A DNA stretch of 64,000 nucleotides from Paraburkholderia fungorum (lineage in GTDB: Bacteria; Pseudomonadota; Gammaproteobacteria; Burkholderiales; Burkholderiaceae): the NCBI RefSeq assembly GCF_900099835.1, contig NZ_FNKP01000004.1:186001-250000 (forward strand), given 5' to 3'. The notes below the pieces were generated by a model. That model did not search any database. It worked only from the letters and a program-made list of their open reading frames with translations, and was not told the origin of the DNA. The translations under genes were made by a program, and so were the position numbers. Below are positions 1-8,859 of this stretch, piece after piece. Each line of letters begins with the position of its first letter. Positions within the stretch are counted from its first letter, which is position 1.

Positions 1-720
1 GAAGCCAGTCGCAAGAGCGCGGAAGTGGTCCGCACGTTGATGCGGATGGATCCCGACGATCTGACCGTCAATGAAATCCGCGACCGGATCATGGCGGCGC
101 TGGTCGCCGAACTTGCGTTGACGGGTCACCCGGTGCGCACAACGATCCATGGGGACAGCCTGATCGGTGTCTTCATGCGGCTTGCCGGTGGCCGGCTTCA
201 GTTGCCGATGGACGAGGTGTCGTCTGAAAAATTCGTCAATGCGGCGGGGAACCAGAAACTGATTCCGCTCCTGTGCCCGCACTGCAAGGTGCCGGCGCGC
301 GACGTGATGCCAGCATCGCAACTTGAACTGCTATCGACGAAATTCGGCCTCGACACAGCGCGGATGGCGTGCCGTAGCGAAGACGGCTGCGAACGGTGTC
401 GCCTGAAGGGACTCTTCACGCGTGCTGGCAAGGTCGCAGGTGGCACCAAAGGGCAGACGCTCGCGATGGAGTTGTACCAGCCAACGCCTGAGTTTCTTGC
501 GCACGTGGCCGTGCGCGACTGGTCGGGAGCCGAGAAGGTGTGGCGTGGCGAACGCGTGAGCGGATTCGGCGACGCTGACATGACCGGCAAGACGATTTAC
601 GAGCATGCGCTGTATAAGGCGTCGACCGGGATCATCGATCCGCGCTTCATCGACCTGACGATGCGGCCATTCGCGCATTACCGCGTGATGCCTGACCGCG
701 ACGGGAGGATGCCGTCGTGA
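1..720 (+). CDS. Type IV pilus assembly ATPase (GspE/PilQ family), C-terminal part
   Basis: The reading frame is open from base 1, so the 5' end lies outside the window; 239 residues remain. The fragment matches the C-terminal half of secretion/pilus ATPases of the GspE family. A conserved stretch TGHPVRTTIHGDS is followed by a RL region, as in the family's post-Walker segment, then by a cysteine module (LCPHC near residue 92, CRSEDGCERC near residue 128) typical of the zinc-binding C-terminal domain. In the R64 thin-pilus type this protein is PilQ and powers pilin polymerisation at the inner membrane. The stop overlaps the next gene's GTG start by 4 bp, so the two are translationally coupled. 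Confidence 0.85.
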   Translation, partial: EASRKSAEVVRTLMRMDPDDLTVNEIRDRIMAALVAELALTGHPVRTTIHGDSLIGVFMRLAGGRLQLPMDEVSSEKFVNAAGNQKLIPLLCPHCKVPARDVMPASQLELLSTKFGLDTARMACRSEDGCERCRLKGLFTRAGKVAGGTKGQTLAMELYQPTPEFLAHVAVRDWSGAEKVWRGERVSGFGDADMTGKTIYEHALYKASTGIIDPRFIDLTMRPFAHYRVMPDRDGRMPS

Positions 721-1859
721 TCCGCAGCTTCATTCACGCAGTGTTCATGATGCTGCCGGTACAGGAACGGATGCGGGTGGCGACGTGGCGCTTTCGCAAG
801 GTGCGGGAGAACTTCTATCGCGAAACACGCCTCGATGTCGCGGTAAAAGGCCTGCGCAACCGCGAGACGCTACTTGAACGGCTGACGACGCTCGAGCAGC
901 GCAATCGCTCGCGCAAAACGCTCGTCTGGCCGGTTTTCCAGGCTATTGCCCGGCGCATGCGCGCGGGCGATGACTTCGCGCTGGCGATCCGGCCGTTTAT
1001 CCCGACCGACGAGTATGCGCTGCTTGAACTGGCTGGCTCGTCGACGCGGGAAGACGCGGCGGTGCGCGGTCTGGAGCTTGCCGAGATGGCGGCTAATGCG
1101 AAGCGTGTCCTGTCCGGGACGACCTCGACCCAGCTGGCCTATCCGGCATTTCTGCTCGTCTACCTGTACAGCTTCTGCATGCTCTTCGGCGGGGCGATTT
1201 TCCCCCAGGTGCGCGACGTACGACCGCTTGAAGACTGGCCCGGTGCAGGTCAGGTGCTCTATGCGTTCGACACTTTCTGCTACGAATACTGGTGGCTGAG
1301 TGCTGCGATCGTCGTGGGCGCGGTGTTCAGCTACGTCTCGTCACTTCGCCGCTGGACGGGCGAAATGCGCAACCGCCTCGACGCCGCCCCGCTGATGTGG
1401 CGCAACCGGCGCGATCTGCGCGCCGCGCTCCTGATCGTTTCGTTGTCAGGCCTGTTCGATTCAGGTCTTACGCTTCGCGCCGCACTCGATCGGCTGACCC
1501 GAACCGCCGATCCGTGGCTCAGATGGCATCTGAACCGGATGAGTCGGCGTCTGACCGAAACGCCTGATGAGCCGATGCGCGCTTTAGACACGGGCATTTT
1601 CTCGGAATCCATCGTCGACACGATCACGGACGCCGCCGGTCGCGACCAGTTCGTGCAGGCCATCAAGGATCTCGGCCGGGATTCGCTGTCCCGCGTCGTC
1701 GAAAACGTGCGGCGCAACGCGAAGATTACCCATTACGTCCTGCTTGGTCTGGCCGCGACGCTCTTTCTCACGCTTGGCGTTGGGTCATATGTCATGACCG
1801 GCGCCGCCAGCCTTGATACATCCGTTGTCCAGTCTTCAACCACCTTTACCGCTCACTGA
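717..1859 (+). CDS. Type IV pilus inner-membrane platform protein (GspF/PilR family)
   Basis: A 380-residue protein with three hydrophobic segments (about residues 142-165, 190-206 and 342-360) separating cytoplasmic helical domains, the layout of GspF/TcpE/PilR platform proteins. It begins with GTG inside the GTGA overlap with the ATPase gene. In type IVb systems this protein anchors the assembly ATPase and helps extract pilin from the membrane. Gene order ATPase, platform, pilin, minor pilin is that of R64-like thin pili, which serve in mating-pair stabilisation. The family call rests on topology and context more than on single motifs. Confidence 0.8.
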   Translation: MIRSFIHAVFMMLPVQERMRVATWRFRKVRENFYRETRLDVAVKGLRNRETLLERLTTLEQRNRSRKTLVWPVFQAIARRMRAGDDFALAIRPFIPTDEYALLELAGSSTREDAAVRGLELAEMAANAKRVLSGTTSTQLAYPAFLLVYLYSFCMLFGGAIFPQVRDVRPLEDWPGAGQVLYAFDTFCYEYWWLSAAIVVGAVFSYVSSLRRWTGEMRNRLDAAPLMWRNRRDLRAALLIVSLSGLFDSGLTLRAALDRLTRTADPWLRWHLNRMSRRLTETPDEPMRALDTGIFSESIVDTITDAAGRDQFVQAIKDLGRDSLSRVVENVRRNAKITHYVLLGLAATLFLTLGVGSYVMTGAASLDTSVVQSSTTFTAH

Positions 1860-1866
1860 GGTTGTC

Positions 1867-2457
1867 ATGCAAATCCAGAACAAAGAAATCAGCAAAACCA
1901 CGCTGCTCAAACTCGGTCGCCGTCGCAGGCAGTCGGGCGAACTATCGATGATTGAAAGCGCAGCGGTGATGGCTGCTGCGGCGCTGCTTGCCCTGCTCGC
2001 GTACGCCGGTGGCAAGTTCGTGATGGATCGGGTCCACGCGTCGCAGTTCAAGAGCGAGGCACAACTGTTCCACACAGGCATTCTCGACGCCACGGCCAAC
2101 GACACGGACTTTTCGGCAGAAACTCTCAAGACGCTCTCACAGAATCACGCGTTTGATTCGGCGGGCTCGCGCGTGGCCTCGGGCGGCTCTGGAGTGACCG
2201 GTATGTTCGGGGGCGCTGTCACGGCTTCGACCGGGACGGTCATCAACACGAACGACGCAATGGTGCTGACGTATCCGGTTCCGGCGACGGTGTGCTCATT
2301 GAGCGTGGCTGCGATCGCGAACGCGTACACCGAGGTGACCGTCAACGGTACGACCATCGCGTCACCATCGACGACCTTCAGCAGCGCAACGGGCGCAACC
2401 GCCTGCACGTCTGCCGGCGCGACGGCGACTGTCGCGATGTACACCACGCGCAGCTAG
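1867..2457 (+). CDS. Type IV prepilin, major pilin (PilS-like)
   Basis: A 196-residue secreted pilin. I place the start at ATG 1867, 7 bp after the platform gene's stop, with GAGG upstream; an in-frame upstream ATG at 1813 lies inside the preceding gene. The N-terminus is a basic leader (KLGRRRRQSG) followed by ELSMIESAAVMAAAALLALL, a pilin-type hydrophobic helix. Two cysteines in the C-terminal half (CSLS and ACTS) could form the pilin disulfide loop. The Glu normally at +5 would be +6 if cleavage follows the leader Gly, so the processing site is atypical. The product would be the structural subunit of the thin pilus. Confidence 0.8.
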   Translation: MQIQNKEISKTTLLKLGRRRRQSGELSMIESAAVMAAAALLALLAYAGGKFVMDRVHASQFKSEAQLFHTGILDATANDTDFSAETLKTLSQNHAFDSAGSRVASGGSGVTGMFGGAVTASTGTVINTNDAMVLTYPVPATVCSLSVAAIANAYTEVTVNGTTIASPSTTFSSATGATACTSAGATATVAMYTTRS

Positions 2458-2469
2458 GGAGTTCGGGAT

Positions 2470-3768
2470 ATGGGCGGCAGCATCATCGAGATGGTGATCG
2501 TGCTGGTGGCGTCGGCGTTGCTGCTCGTACAGGGCATTCATGAAGACCTGGCTCACAAGCGCGCGGCGTTGATGGCAACGGAGGGGCAGAACGAGGCGAT
2601 CATCAACGACGCGCTGTCGAAGTGGGTGACCGACAATTACGCGGCGAAGCTGGCCGAGTACACCGCATCAGGGTCGACGACGTTGACGCCGCCCAGCCTG
2701 TCTGAGCTTTTCACGCAAGGGTATCTGAAGCAGGCGCACCGAAACGGTCCATTCTGGGGAGGCATCTACGCCATTTCAATGACCATGGTGCCGGACACCT
2801 GTATGGCTGCCGCGGGTGACTGTCATGTCGCCTATCTGATGTACCCATCCTTGCCGTTGCTGAAAGGGGGTAAGTCCGACGTGGTTGGTGCGTCGCAGAT
2901 CGCGCAGGCGGGCGGCAGTCAGTTCGGCTATTCGACGCAACAGAACAGCGCGACGGTGGTCGGTCTTAACGGTGCATGGAACACGCCGAATCCGCTGGGA
3001 AATATACCGGCTGCGATCGTCGCAACCAACGCACTCAATGCTGACGGTGATTCGGTTTATATCCGGCGTGATGGCAGTCTGACATGGACCGGTAGCCAGA
3101 ACGTCAACGGCGTTGATCTTCACAATGTTGGCAACATCGACGCGACCGGAACGATTGCGGCAACGACGGTGGCCGCGTCTGATGCAAACGTCAGTGGGAC
3201 CTCCACCACGACGAACCTTGTCGTTAGCGCTGACGCGCAGCTTCAGGGTTCTGCGACGCCTGGCGCGGCCTGTTCGGTCGATCGATCAGTGCGAACCAAT
3301 TCGACCACCTGGGGCGGTCTGCTTGAATGCCTTGGCGGACAGTGGTGGTCGGTCGGACTGGGAAACTCGTCTGTTTCTGTTGGGGTCGCATGCTCGATAC
3401 GTGGCCAGGGCGCGTGGGATATCAACGGGCTGCAGTATCTCTGCAACGGTTCGACATACAGGCCGATTACCGAATTCATGGGCAATAGCCAGGTCATGTT
3501 CACGATGGTGGCGGGTGACAACAACACTGGCGTGTCCAAACCGAATTGTCCGAACGGAACGCCTGTGATTGAGTTAGTGCCGCAGACCGTCGGGCTGGAC
3601 GTAGGCAACCCCGATTCGCCCTTTACCTCGGTACGGTATTACTACTCAGATCAAGGCTCGTACTGGGTGCCGCAGATTACCCTCATCGCGCCGAACGGAG
3701 CTGTTGAGTCCGGCAACAATCTCGGACTACAGGTGCTCGTGAAAGGCGAGTGCTACTACAACAACTAG
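2470..3768 (+). CDS. PilV-like minor pilin / pilus-tip adhesin
   Basis: A 432-residue protein starting only 12 bp after the pilin stop, in the same frame. The N-terminus MGGSIIEM fits a prepilin with a two-residue leader (cleavage after G2 puts Glu at +5), followed by a hydrophobic helix to about residue 20. The middle and C-terminal parts are rich in Ser/Thr/Gly/Asn and contain a PilV-like WGGxY region and paired cysteines, as in the constant region of PilV adhesins. In R64 the PilV C-terminus is swapped by a shufflon; no rci gene or sfx-like inverted repeats are visible here, so this appears to be a fixed form. Likely role: recipient-cell recognition at the pilus tip. Confidence 0.75.
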   Translation: MGGSIIEMVIVLVASALLLVQGIHEDLAHKRAALMATEGQNEAIINDALSKWVTDNYAAKLAEYTASGSTTLTPPSLSELFTQGYLKQAHRNGPFWGGIYAISMTMVPDTCMAAAGDCHVAYLMYPSLPLLKGGKSDVVGASQIAQAGGSQFGYSTQQNSATVVGLNGAWNTPNPLGNIPAAIVATNALNADGDSVYIRRDGSLTWTGSQNVNGVDLHNVGNIDATGTIAATTVAASDANVSGTSTTTNLVVSADAQLQGSATPGAACSVDRSVRTNSTTWGGLLECLGGQWWSVGLGNSSVSVGVACSIRGQGAWDINGLQYLCNGSTYRPITEFMGNSQVMFTMVAGDNNTGVSKPNCPNGTPVIELVPQTVGLDVGNPDSPFTSVRYYYSDQGSYWVPQITLIAPNGAVESGNNLGLQVLVKGECYYNN

Positions 3769-3781
3769 AACGGAGTATGAA

Positions 3782-4369
3782 ATGAGATTTCTGATCTTGC
3801 TCTGTGCGTTTCTGCTTTCGCTATGCGGTCAGGCGGACGCGCAACAGTGCATTCAGTGTATGGCGGCGCAACCAAAGGCCGCCGACTGCATTGCAGGATA
3901 TCAATGGACGTATGCGAATGGATTCTGGCGCTGTGCAAAGCCTGTACCGCCGGCCCCGACATGCCCCGCGGGATACGATCAGAGAACCGCGCCAACATGG
4001 AACGGGTCCGTTTGGGTCGGGTTGGTATGCGACCCGCAAACGCCGCCGCCACCAGCTACAGGTAGTGTTGGCTATATGTACGGAAACATCTGGTGCCACC
4101 AGGATGGGATAACGGGACCATATTTTTTCTGGACGAACACCGATAGAGTCGTTGTAATCACGACGACTTCGGGATCGACGTTCTATTACTATGATCTCGG
4201 AATCCCAGCGGGATATGCCAACAATCCAGACGGACTCCAGGCGCTCTATAGCAACCCTAACTCCGCGTCTGCCGGCGCCGAGCTATTGCGCGCGCCAGCC
4301 CGAGATATGAGTGGTAGAGCCTCATTTGAATTTCCAGGCTGTGTCATTACAACGGATAATTGGGGGTAA
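3782..4369 (+). CDS. Exported cysteine-rich protein of the pilus cluster, function unknown
   Basis: A 195-residue protein beginning with a clear signal peptide (MRFLILLCAFLLSLCGQADA, cleavage near AQQ). The mature N-terminal third is Cys- and Trp-rich with repeated CxxGY/W blocks, followed by a Pro-rich linker (PQTPPPP) and a C-terminal domain with two cysteines. It starts 13 bp after the PilV-like gene with an AACGGAGT ribosome site and ends before a strong terminator, so it is probably the last gene of the pilus operon. I do not recognise a family; an extracellular pilus-associated role is inferred from position and export signal. Confidence 0.7.
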   Translation: MRFLILLCAFLLSLCGQADAQQCIQCMAAQPKAADCIAGYQWTYANGFWRCAKPVPPAPTCPAGYDQRTAPTWNGSVWVGLVCDPQTPPPPATGSVGYMYGNIWCHQDGITGPYFFWTNTDRVVVITTTSGSTFYYYDLGIPAGYANNPDGLQALYSNPNSASAGAELLRAPARDMSGRASFEFPGCVITTDNWG

Positions 4370-4508
4370 GTCTCGCTGAACAGCGTGCGTGGTAGAAGCG
4401 TTTGAAGCACCAATCCGCGGGTTACAGATTCCATCGGGTGTTGCTGGGTGCTTATGCGCTGCCCTCGAGGAATTACCGAGCGATCGACACGCGATACCGA
4501 AAAGAGAA

Positions 4509-4545
4509 ATGCCCCGAGCAGATCCGTCTGCCGGGGCATTTTTTG
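4509..4545 (+). terminator. Rho-independent terminator of the pilus operon
   Basis: Stem ATGCCCCG (4509-4516) pairs with CGGGGCAT (4532-4539), with an inner CAGA/TCTG extension, followed by a T run. It sits between convergent genes and closes the pilus operon. Confidence 0.85.
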
Positions 4546-4580
4546 TGTTCTAAGTCCCTCTCAGAAAAGGGCTTCGGCGA

Positions 4581-5576
4581 TCAGCCGACGATGTTGCCGG
4601 TCGTGAACGTGAAATTGCGAGAGAAAGCTGTACCGTTCACGGTTCCTGCCAGCGATACCGAGTAGGAAGTGTTGGGTAACAACGGGGTTGCGGGATAAGC
4701 GACAGCTTCATATTTTGGCAATACTTTGTTCGGATCATTCGCCGAATCGAGCAACTGGAGAGTAGTTACGTTGCCCGAGGCGTCGGTTACCGTGCCAGCT
4801 ATCAATGCGATCGTGTCGCCGGAGTTGCCTGCCACGGCAATAGGGGTTCCCCAGTTCCCCGAAACGTTTGGCGGCGTCGGAGTTTCGCCGCCGCTCAGAT
4901 AAGCAACTCCCGAGGTGCCTTGGCAGGGGAAAGTCAACGGCACATTACTCATCGTCGTGAAGTTGGCGATTAACAGTGACGCTTGGATTTCCGGGAAGCT
5001 ATTGTAGGTCGTCTGGTTGAAACCCACCCCTATTGCTGTTACTGGCCAAACGCCGACCGCAATGTGATAGACGCCGCTCAGCCAGTCATAGGCGAGCTGC
5101 TGTCCGTATGCCGCGTCGGTGAGTGTTGCGTTCGTGTAATACCCTCCGCTCACACCTCCGGAGTAGGTCGTGGTCGCACTAGGGAAGCCAAAGTGGACGG
5201 CCCGATCCGTGTATGTAACGCCCGTGAAGCCGGGATTGCCAACCACTTCAGTATCGGTGATCTGGCCGCCATTCTGACCCATGTACGACGCATGGGCCTG
5301 CGCGGCCTGATCGAGTTGGGTATTTTCTACGAGAGCAGGGAAGCCGCACGACTGCCGCTGTTGGTTTAGCGTGTTGAATGCCGCCAATTGTGCAGAGTCC
5401 GTCGCATACTGCGGCGTCGCGACGTTTGCGCCAGTGGCAGTCGCTGTTGGCGTGCTGGCGCCTGTGGATGGTGCCGCTTCGCCGCTATTGCCGCCACCGC
5501 CGCCGCCGCCGCATGCAGCGAGTGTCAACACGGCAGCGATCGAAATGGCGGACAGTGCGACGTTGTTGTTCTTCAT
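4581..5576 (-). CDS. CAP-domain (SCP/PR-1 superfamily) lipoprotein
   Basis: A 331-residue lipoprotein. The signal peptide ends in the lipobox LAAC at about residues 19-22, followed by a poly-Gly and Ser/Thr/Ala linker. Residues about 60-215 resemble the CAP domain: FNTLNQQRQSCGFPALVEN, LDQAAQAHASYM, a later YHIAVG and IGVG pattern, typical of bacterial CAP lipoproteins of Burkholderiales. The C-terminal about 100 residues form a beta-rich domain of unknown role. It would be anchored in a membrane and act outside the cytoplasm; substrate unknown. It is transcribed alone from the CTTGACTT-type promoter at 5631-5657. Confidence 0.8.
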   Translation of the reverse strand: MKNNNVALSAISIAAVLTLAACGGGGGGGNSGEAAPSTGASTPTATATGANVATPQYATDSAQLAAFNTLNQQRQSCGFPALVENTQLDQAAQAHASYMGQNGGQITDTEVVGNPGFTGVTYTDRAVHFGFPSATTTYSGGVSGGYYTNATLTDAAYGQQLAYDWLSGVYHIAVGVWPVTAIGVGFNQTTYNSFPEIQASLLIANFTTMSNVPLTFPCQGTSGVAYLSGGETPTPPNVSGNWGTPIAVAGNSGDTIALIAGTVTDASGNVTTLQLLDSANDPNKVLPKYEAVAYPATPLLPNTSYSVSLAGTVNGTAFSRNFTFTTGNIVG

Positions 5577-5630
5577 TTATTTTCCTCGGTTTTCTAATGG
5601 TGGCCACACCCTCTGTGTGACCTTCATTTC

Positions 5631-5657
5631 ATCTTATTGATTTGCGCGCGAAGTCAA
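5631..5657 (-). promoter_or_regulatory. Promoter for the CAP lipoprotein (CTTGACTT type)
   Basis: On the minus strand TTGACT (5652-5657) is followed after 15 bp by TAAGAT (5631-5636), about 55 bp before the start codon. The CTTGACTT box recurs before five other minus-strand operons of this window, always with the same 15-bp spacing to a -10-like hexamer. Confidence 0.6.
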
Positions 5658-5824
5658 GCTATCGCGCGGAAGGGCACTGCTAACCCATATCGCATAGACC
5701 GGCGGGCTATTGCGCGGGCATTCTATTTCTATCGGAAATATTCGGTAAGTCTTTAGTACATTAAATTCTTTCGGGCGAGTGACCAATGCACGGAGAGCTG
5801 TCTTCGTCAATTTGGCCGACCCGG

Positions 5825-6229
5825 CTATTTGCGCGTGCGCCGCCGCCAGTGAAACACTCGCAGCCCGATAAAAATGATGACGAGCAAGCCGCCGGTAGCG
5901 ATGGGCAACCTGCTGGCAAGCGCGGGGACTAGGCGGGTGCCCATATACACGCTCAAGAACGCGACCAGAACCCGACCGAACCATGGAGCGCTCATGATCG
6001 AGAGCAGGCGTCCAGGCTGGCTACTCGCCCATTCGACGTATTCCTCGTTGGTCTTTTCCAGATCGAAGCCCTCAGACTGCCGCGATCGTTCTTCCCGATA
6101 GAAGCGCTCGTAACGCTCGAAGCGCCCGTCGCCGCTGCCGTCGAGCCACGCCGCGTTGCTTTCCGGAGCAAGATAGTCGAAGTCTTCCACGGGGTGCTTC
6201 CTTATCAATGGACGCGGCTCGCGTGCCAC
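5825..6229 (-). CDS. Small membrane protein, function unknown
   Basis: About 134 residues with a charged N-terminal half (FERYERFYREERSRQSEGFDLEKT) and a hydrophobic C-terminal half with likely two membrane spans (about 82-100 and 108-125), ending in RRRTRK. It is last in a minus-strand operon after the coiled-coil, FlhC-domain and 59-residue genes. The start is uncertain: GTG 6229 overlaps the upstream gene by 25 bp, whereas TTG 6208 overlaps its stop by 4 bp (TTGA). No family recognised. Confidence 0.6.
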   Translation of the reverse strand: MAREPRPLIRKHPVEDFDYLAPESNAAWLDGSGDGRFERYERFYREERSRQSEGFDLEKTNEEYVEWASSQPGRLLSIMSAPWFGRVLVAFLSVYMGTRLVPALASRLPIATGGLLVIIFIGLRVFHWRRRTRK

Positions 6230-6384
6230 TCAACTGCACCGACCGCGTCGGGAATGACGCGTCCGTCGGACTCCGCGTACAGATCGCCCGTCTCAGGGTT
6301 ACGCCAACCGAACTGCGCGCGCCCGTCAAGACTGAAGACAACGAGACCCGCCGGCAACTCTTGGTTTGGTTCACGCTGGGTCAT
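6205..6384 (-). CDS. 59-residue protein, function unknown
   Basis: A short protein (starting MTQREPNQELPAGLVVFSLD) whose start overlaps the end of the FlhC-domain gene by 14 bp. The ATG at 6384 is preceded by GAGGAG at a good distance; an ATG two codons upstream (6390) sits too close to it. The sequence suggests a small beta-rich fold (GRAQFGWRNPETGDLYAESDG). Its role is unknown; it is co-transcribed with a regulator and a membrane protein. Confidence 0.6.
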   Translation of the reverse strand: MTQREPNQELPAGLVVFSLDGRAQFGWRNPETGDLYAESDGRVIPDAVGAVEWHASRVH

Positions 6385-7561
6385 TCGCATTTCTCCTCGC
6401 GGCGCGCTTTTTCGGGCCTAGCTGTTGCTGGCAGGCGGGACAGACAAAGCGGTTGTGCATCTCGATCTTCGTGTCAGAGTTTGATACGACGTAGTGCGTG
6501 CTGCACTGGCGGCAGGGCGCAACAGTAAGACGCGTGTCTGCGGCCATCGAGCGCGTGAGATTCCAGCCTCGATCGGCCGAGATAAGCCGCTTGCCGCCGA
6601 ACAGTCGGTCATAGATGTCGTTCGTTGCGATGAGTGCCTCCGGCGCGTTAGCGCCCATCGCTATAGCGGAGCGGTATAGCCAGATATACGTGGTCGCGTG
6701 AAGCCGGTTGTGCGGCGTCTCAACAAACCACGGCAACGATGTCGGGACGTTGCCGCATGGCGAGCTTGCGCCATGAATTTTCATGTAAAGAATGCGCATG
6801 GCGTTCTGGTTGAGCCGGAACAGTGTGGACGCCGTCGACGCGCGCAGGCCGTGCGCCATCATTGCGGCTGCATAGATTTCGTTACGAGCCCGTTCAAGAC
6901 GCAATTCGCTCCAGCCCGCGACAAGCGGCAGTGCGCCAGAACGGATGGGCGAGGTCAGCATGATCTGGTGTGCAATAGTTTCGTCAGTGAGCGAACTCGC
7001 CGCGAATTCGTACCAGAAAGTCGGGCTGTTAAAGCGCCATCGGAATAGCGGAAGCCCCTTCATGCGACCGAGCGCGAAGTGCAGTTTCCACGACGGTACG
7101 GACGCGAGATACTGGGCCAGCTCGTTGGTGATACCGAGGAGTGGGGCACACAGTACGCTCATGTGGATCACCTGCGTGACGAGCGACAGGAAGTGTCGGT
7201 TCGAGTTATCTATTGCAAAGTTGCCGAGCGAACCGAGCTCGGGTGTCTTGCGGCGTAATACGTCGACCGTTACGGTCGTTGGCGTATCGTCGATGAAGCA
7301 GCGCCAGTCCTCGACAGTCTGAAGCGTCGGCTCCACCATCAGGAACGGCGTGCGCAACAGGTTGCGCAGCGACGACTGGTTGTGTTTCAGGTGTTCGAGT
7401 TCTTTGCGTTCGACCTGCAGCACTTCGTTAAAGCGGCCATCCTGCTGAAGCATCAGCTTCATGTGGTCCACGAGCTCGAAGTTCGTGACCTGAATCTGAT
7501 CGAGGAGCCAATCGTGGATATATAACCGTTCGACCGAGCGGTATTCGTTCTTTTGGTCCAT
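6371..7561 (-). CDS. FlhC-domain transcriptional regulator with long N-terminal extension
   Basis: A 396-residue protein. The C-terminal half looks like FlhC, the DNA-binding partner of FlhD: a helical region with LFRLNQNAMRILYMKIHG, then SPCGNVPTSLPWF (compare FlhC SPPKGMLPFSTDWF), a long helical stretch with IKxxD-like NDIYDRLF, and a four-cysteine zinc site CRQC (350-353) and CPAC (374-377). Ordinary FlhC has about 190 residues, so the first about 200 residues are an added domain I do not recognise. No flagellar genes and no FlhD are nearby, so it probably controls plasmid genes. It lies 41 bp downstream of the coiled-coil gene. Confidence 0.7.
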   Translation of the reverse strand: MDQKNEYRSVERLYIHDWLLDQIQVTNFELVDHMKLMLQQDGRFNEVLQVERKELEHLKHNQSSLRNLLRTPFLMVEPTLQTVEDWRCFIDDTPTTVTVDVLRRKTPELGSLGNFAIDNSNRHFLSLVTQVIHMSVLCAPLLGITNELAQYLASVPSWKLHFALGRMKGLPLFRWRFNSPTFWYEFAASSLTDETIAHQIMLTSPIRSGALPLVAGWSELRLERARNEIYAAAMMAHGLRASTASTLFRLNQNAMRILYMKIHGASSPCGNVPTSLPWFVETPHNRLHATTYIWLYRSAIAMGANAPEALIATNDIYDRLFGGKRLISADRGWNLTRSMAADTRLTVAPCRQCSTHYVVSNSDTKIEMHNRFVCPACQQQLGPKKRAARRNANDPA

Positions 7562-7602
7562 ATGTTGTTTTTCTCTCTTCTATTGCGAGGCGGCGGCCCC
7601 AG

Positions 7603-8859
7603 TCAGGCCGCGCGCGTAGCTGCAAGCAATTCGACGTGAAATTTGCCGACGAGATCGGCGAGTGCGCCGAACAGCGTGGCAAAGCGCGCCGGCGAGCCTC
7701 CTGCTGTCGCCAGCAGCTGCGCGCTGTGATATTCCTGAACGAAAGTGCCGAAGCGTTGGACCAGGCTGCTCATGGTCTTTTCGAGTACTTCGTTGGCTTC
7801 AATTGAGGAGTTCTGCGCCGTTATCTTTTCTTCAAGTTCGGTAAGTTCCGCGCGTTTCTGTTCAAGTTGCTCGGTTGTTGTTCTCAGCTTCGCCAGTTCC
7901 GTTTCCATTGCCTCGTGGAGATTTTTCAGGCCCTCCGGGAGAGTTGGAACAGGTACCTCTTTGGTCTCGACCTTGCCCGATGTTTCGGCAAGTTGGCGGG
8001 TCCTGATCTCCAGGTCGCGTTCGCGGTTGGCCAGTTCTTGCTGTAGCACACTGATTTGACGCTGGACGCCATTCATTTCCACCAGGGTGCTTTGTCTGCT
8101 TTCCTGATCCCGCGCGATATCCTGACGAAGACGTTCTGCTTCGGCCGCCAGGCGCTCGTTATCGAGTTGGGCCTGATCCAGTTGGGCGACGACGTTTTCG
8201 AGTTCGTTATTGACCAGTTCGATGCGCGTGTCCTTCTCCGCGATCTGCTCGCGCGCCTGACGCATGTCCTGGATCAGCTTCTTCACGTCGCGCTTGCTGA
8301 GGTCAGGGTTATCCTGCTTGGCATCGATCACCGCGTCGATGACGTCGTCGCCAATGTCGTTGCCGACCAGTAGGGACATGTCGCTGTGAGAGAGCATCGC
8401 CACGGCGCCGCTATTCGTGCTGAACTTTTCATAGCATCGGATGTAGAGCCTGACTGAGGAACGCTTGCGCCGGAAGAGCCGTTCCAGATAGTCGTAGACC
8501 AGCTCTTTCGCACGATTGCGCACGCCGGTTGAGTCACCGTGTTCGCTAACTTTCTGGTTGATCACGCGAGTCATGATGTGAGCAAAGTTCCCGCCGATAC
8601 GCATATGTTCCTGAAGAATCTTGCGGGTGGAGTGCGCGACCTCTTCGCTTTCCGCAACAATCGTCTTGATGAGGGAATCAGGAAGGTCCGTGCTGAGCAT
8701 GTCGCGCGCTGCGGCACTGATCTCACGCTCGGACGGGATGTGCGCAAATGTCGGGGGGAGCGATTCTTCGACTGCGCCAGAGTCATCCGGTGCGCCTTCC
8801 GGCTGCGTGGGATCGAACTCACCGTCGGAACTCTCTTTTGGATTTTTCTTGTTGCTCAT
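7603..8859 (-). CDS. Long coiled-coil protein, possibly DNA- or partition-associated
   Basis: A 418-residue hydrophilic protein. I choose ATG 8859 because GGAG lies 8 bp upstream; a GTG two codons earlier is less likely. The first about 60 residues are acidic and disordered; residues 60-190 form a helical domain with a basic patch (LFRRKRSSVRLYIRCYEKF); about 190-370 is one long coiled coil (QAREQIAEKDTRIELVNNEL and similar heptads); the last 50 residues are again globular. The layout recalls plasmid KfrA-type or other coiled-coil DNA-organising proteins, but no KfrA signature was identified. First gene of the FlhC operon. Confidence 0.6.
   Translation of the reverse strand: MSNKKNPKESSDGEFDPTQPEGAPDDSGAVEESLPPTFAHIPSEREISAAARDMLSTDLPDSLIKTIVAESEEVAHSTRKILQEHMRIGGNFAHIMTRVINQKVSEHGDSTGVRNRAKELVYDYLERLFRRKRSSVRLYIRCYEKFSTNSGAVAMLSHSDMSLLVGNDIGDDVIDAVIDAKQDNPDLSKRDVKKLIQDMRQAREQIAEKDTRIELVNNELENVVAQLDQAQLDNERLAAEAERLRQDIARDQESRQSTLVEMNGVQRQISVLQQELANRERDLEIRTRQLAETSGKVETKEVPVPTLPEGLKNLHEAMETELAKLRTTTEQLEQKRAELTELEEKITAQNSSIEANEVLEKTMSSLVQRFGTFVQEYHSAQLLATAGGSPARFATLFGALADLVGKFHVELLAATRAA

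Noticed and set aside
2470..3768. Shufflon at the PilV-like gene
   Set aside because: No inverted repeats of sfx type, no alternative C-terminal segments and no rci gene downstream.
4983..5369. Long plus-strand frame (128 codons) inside the CAP lipoprotein gene
   Set aside because: Antisense shadow of a GC-rich real gene; no ribosome site and no recognisable sequence.
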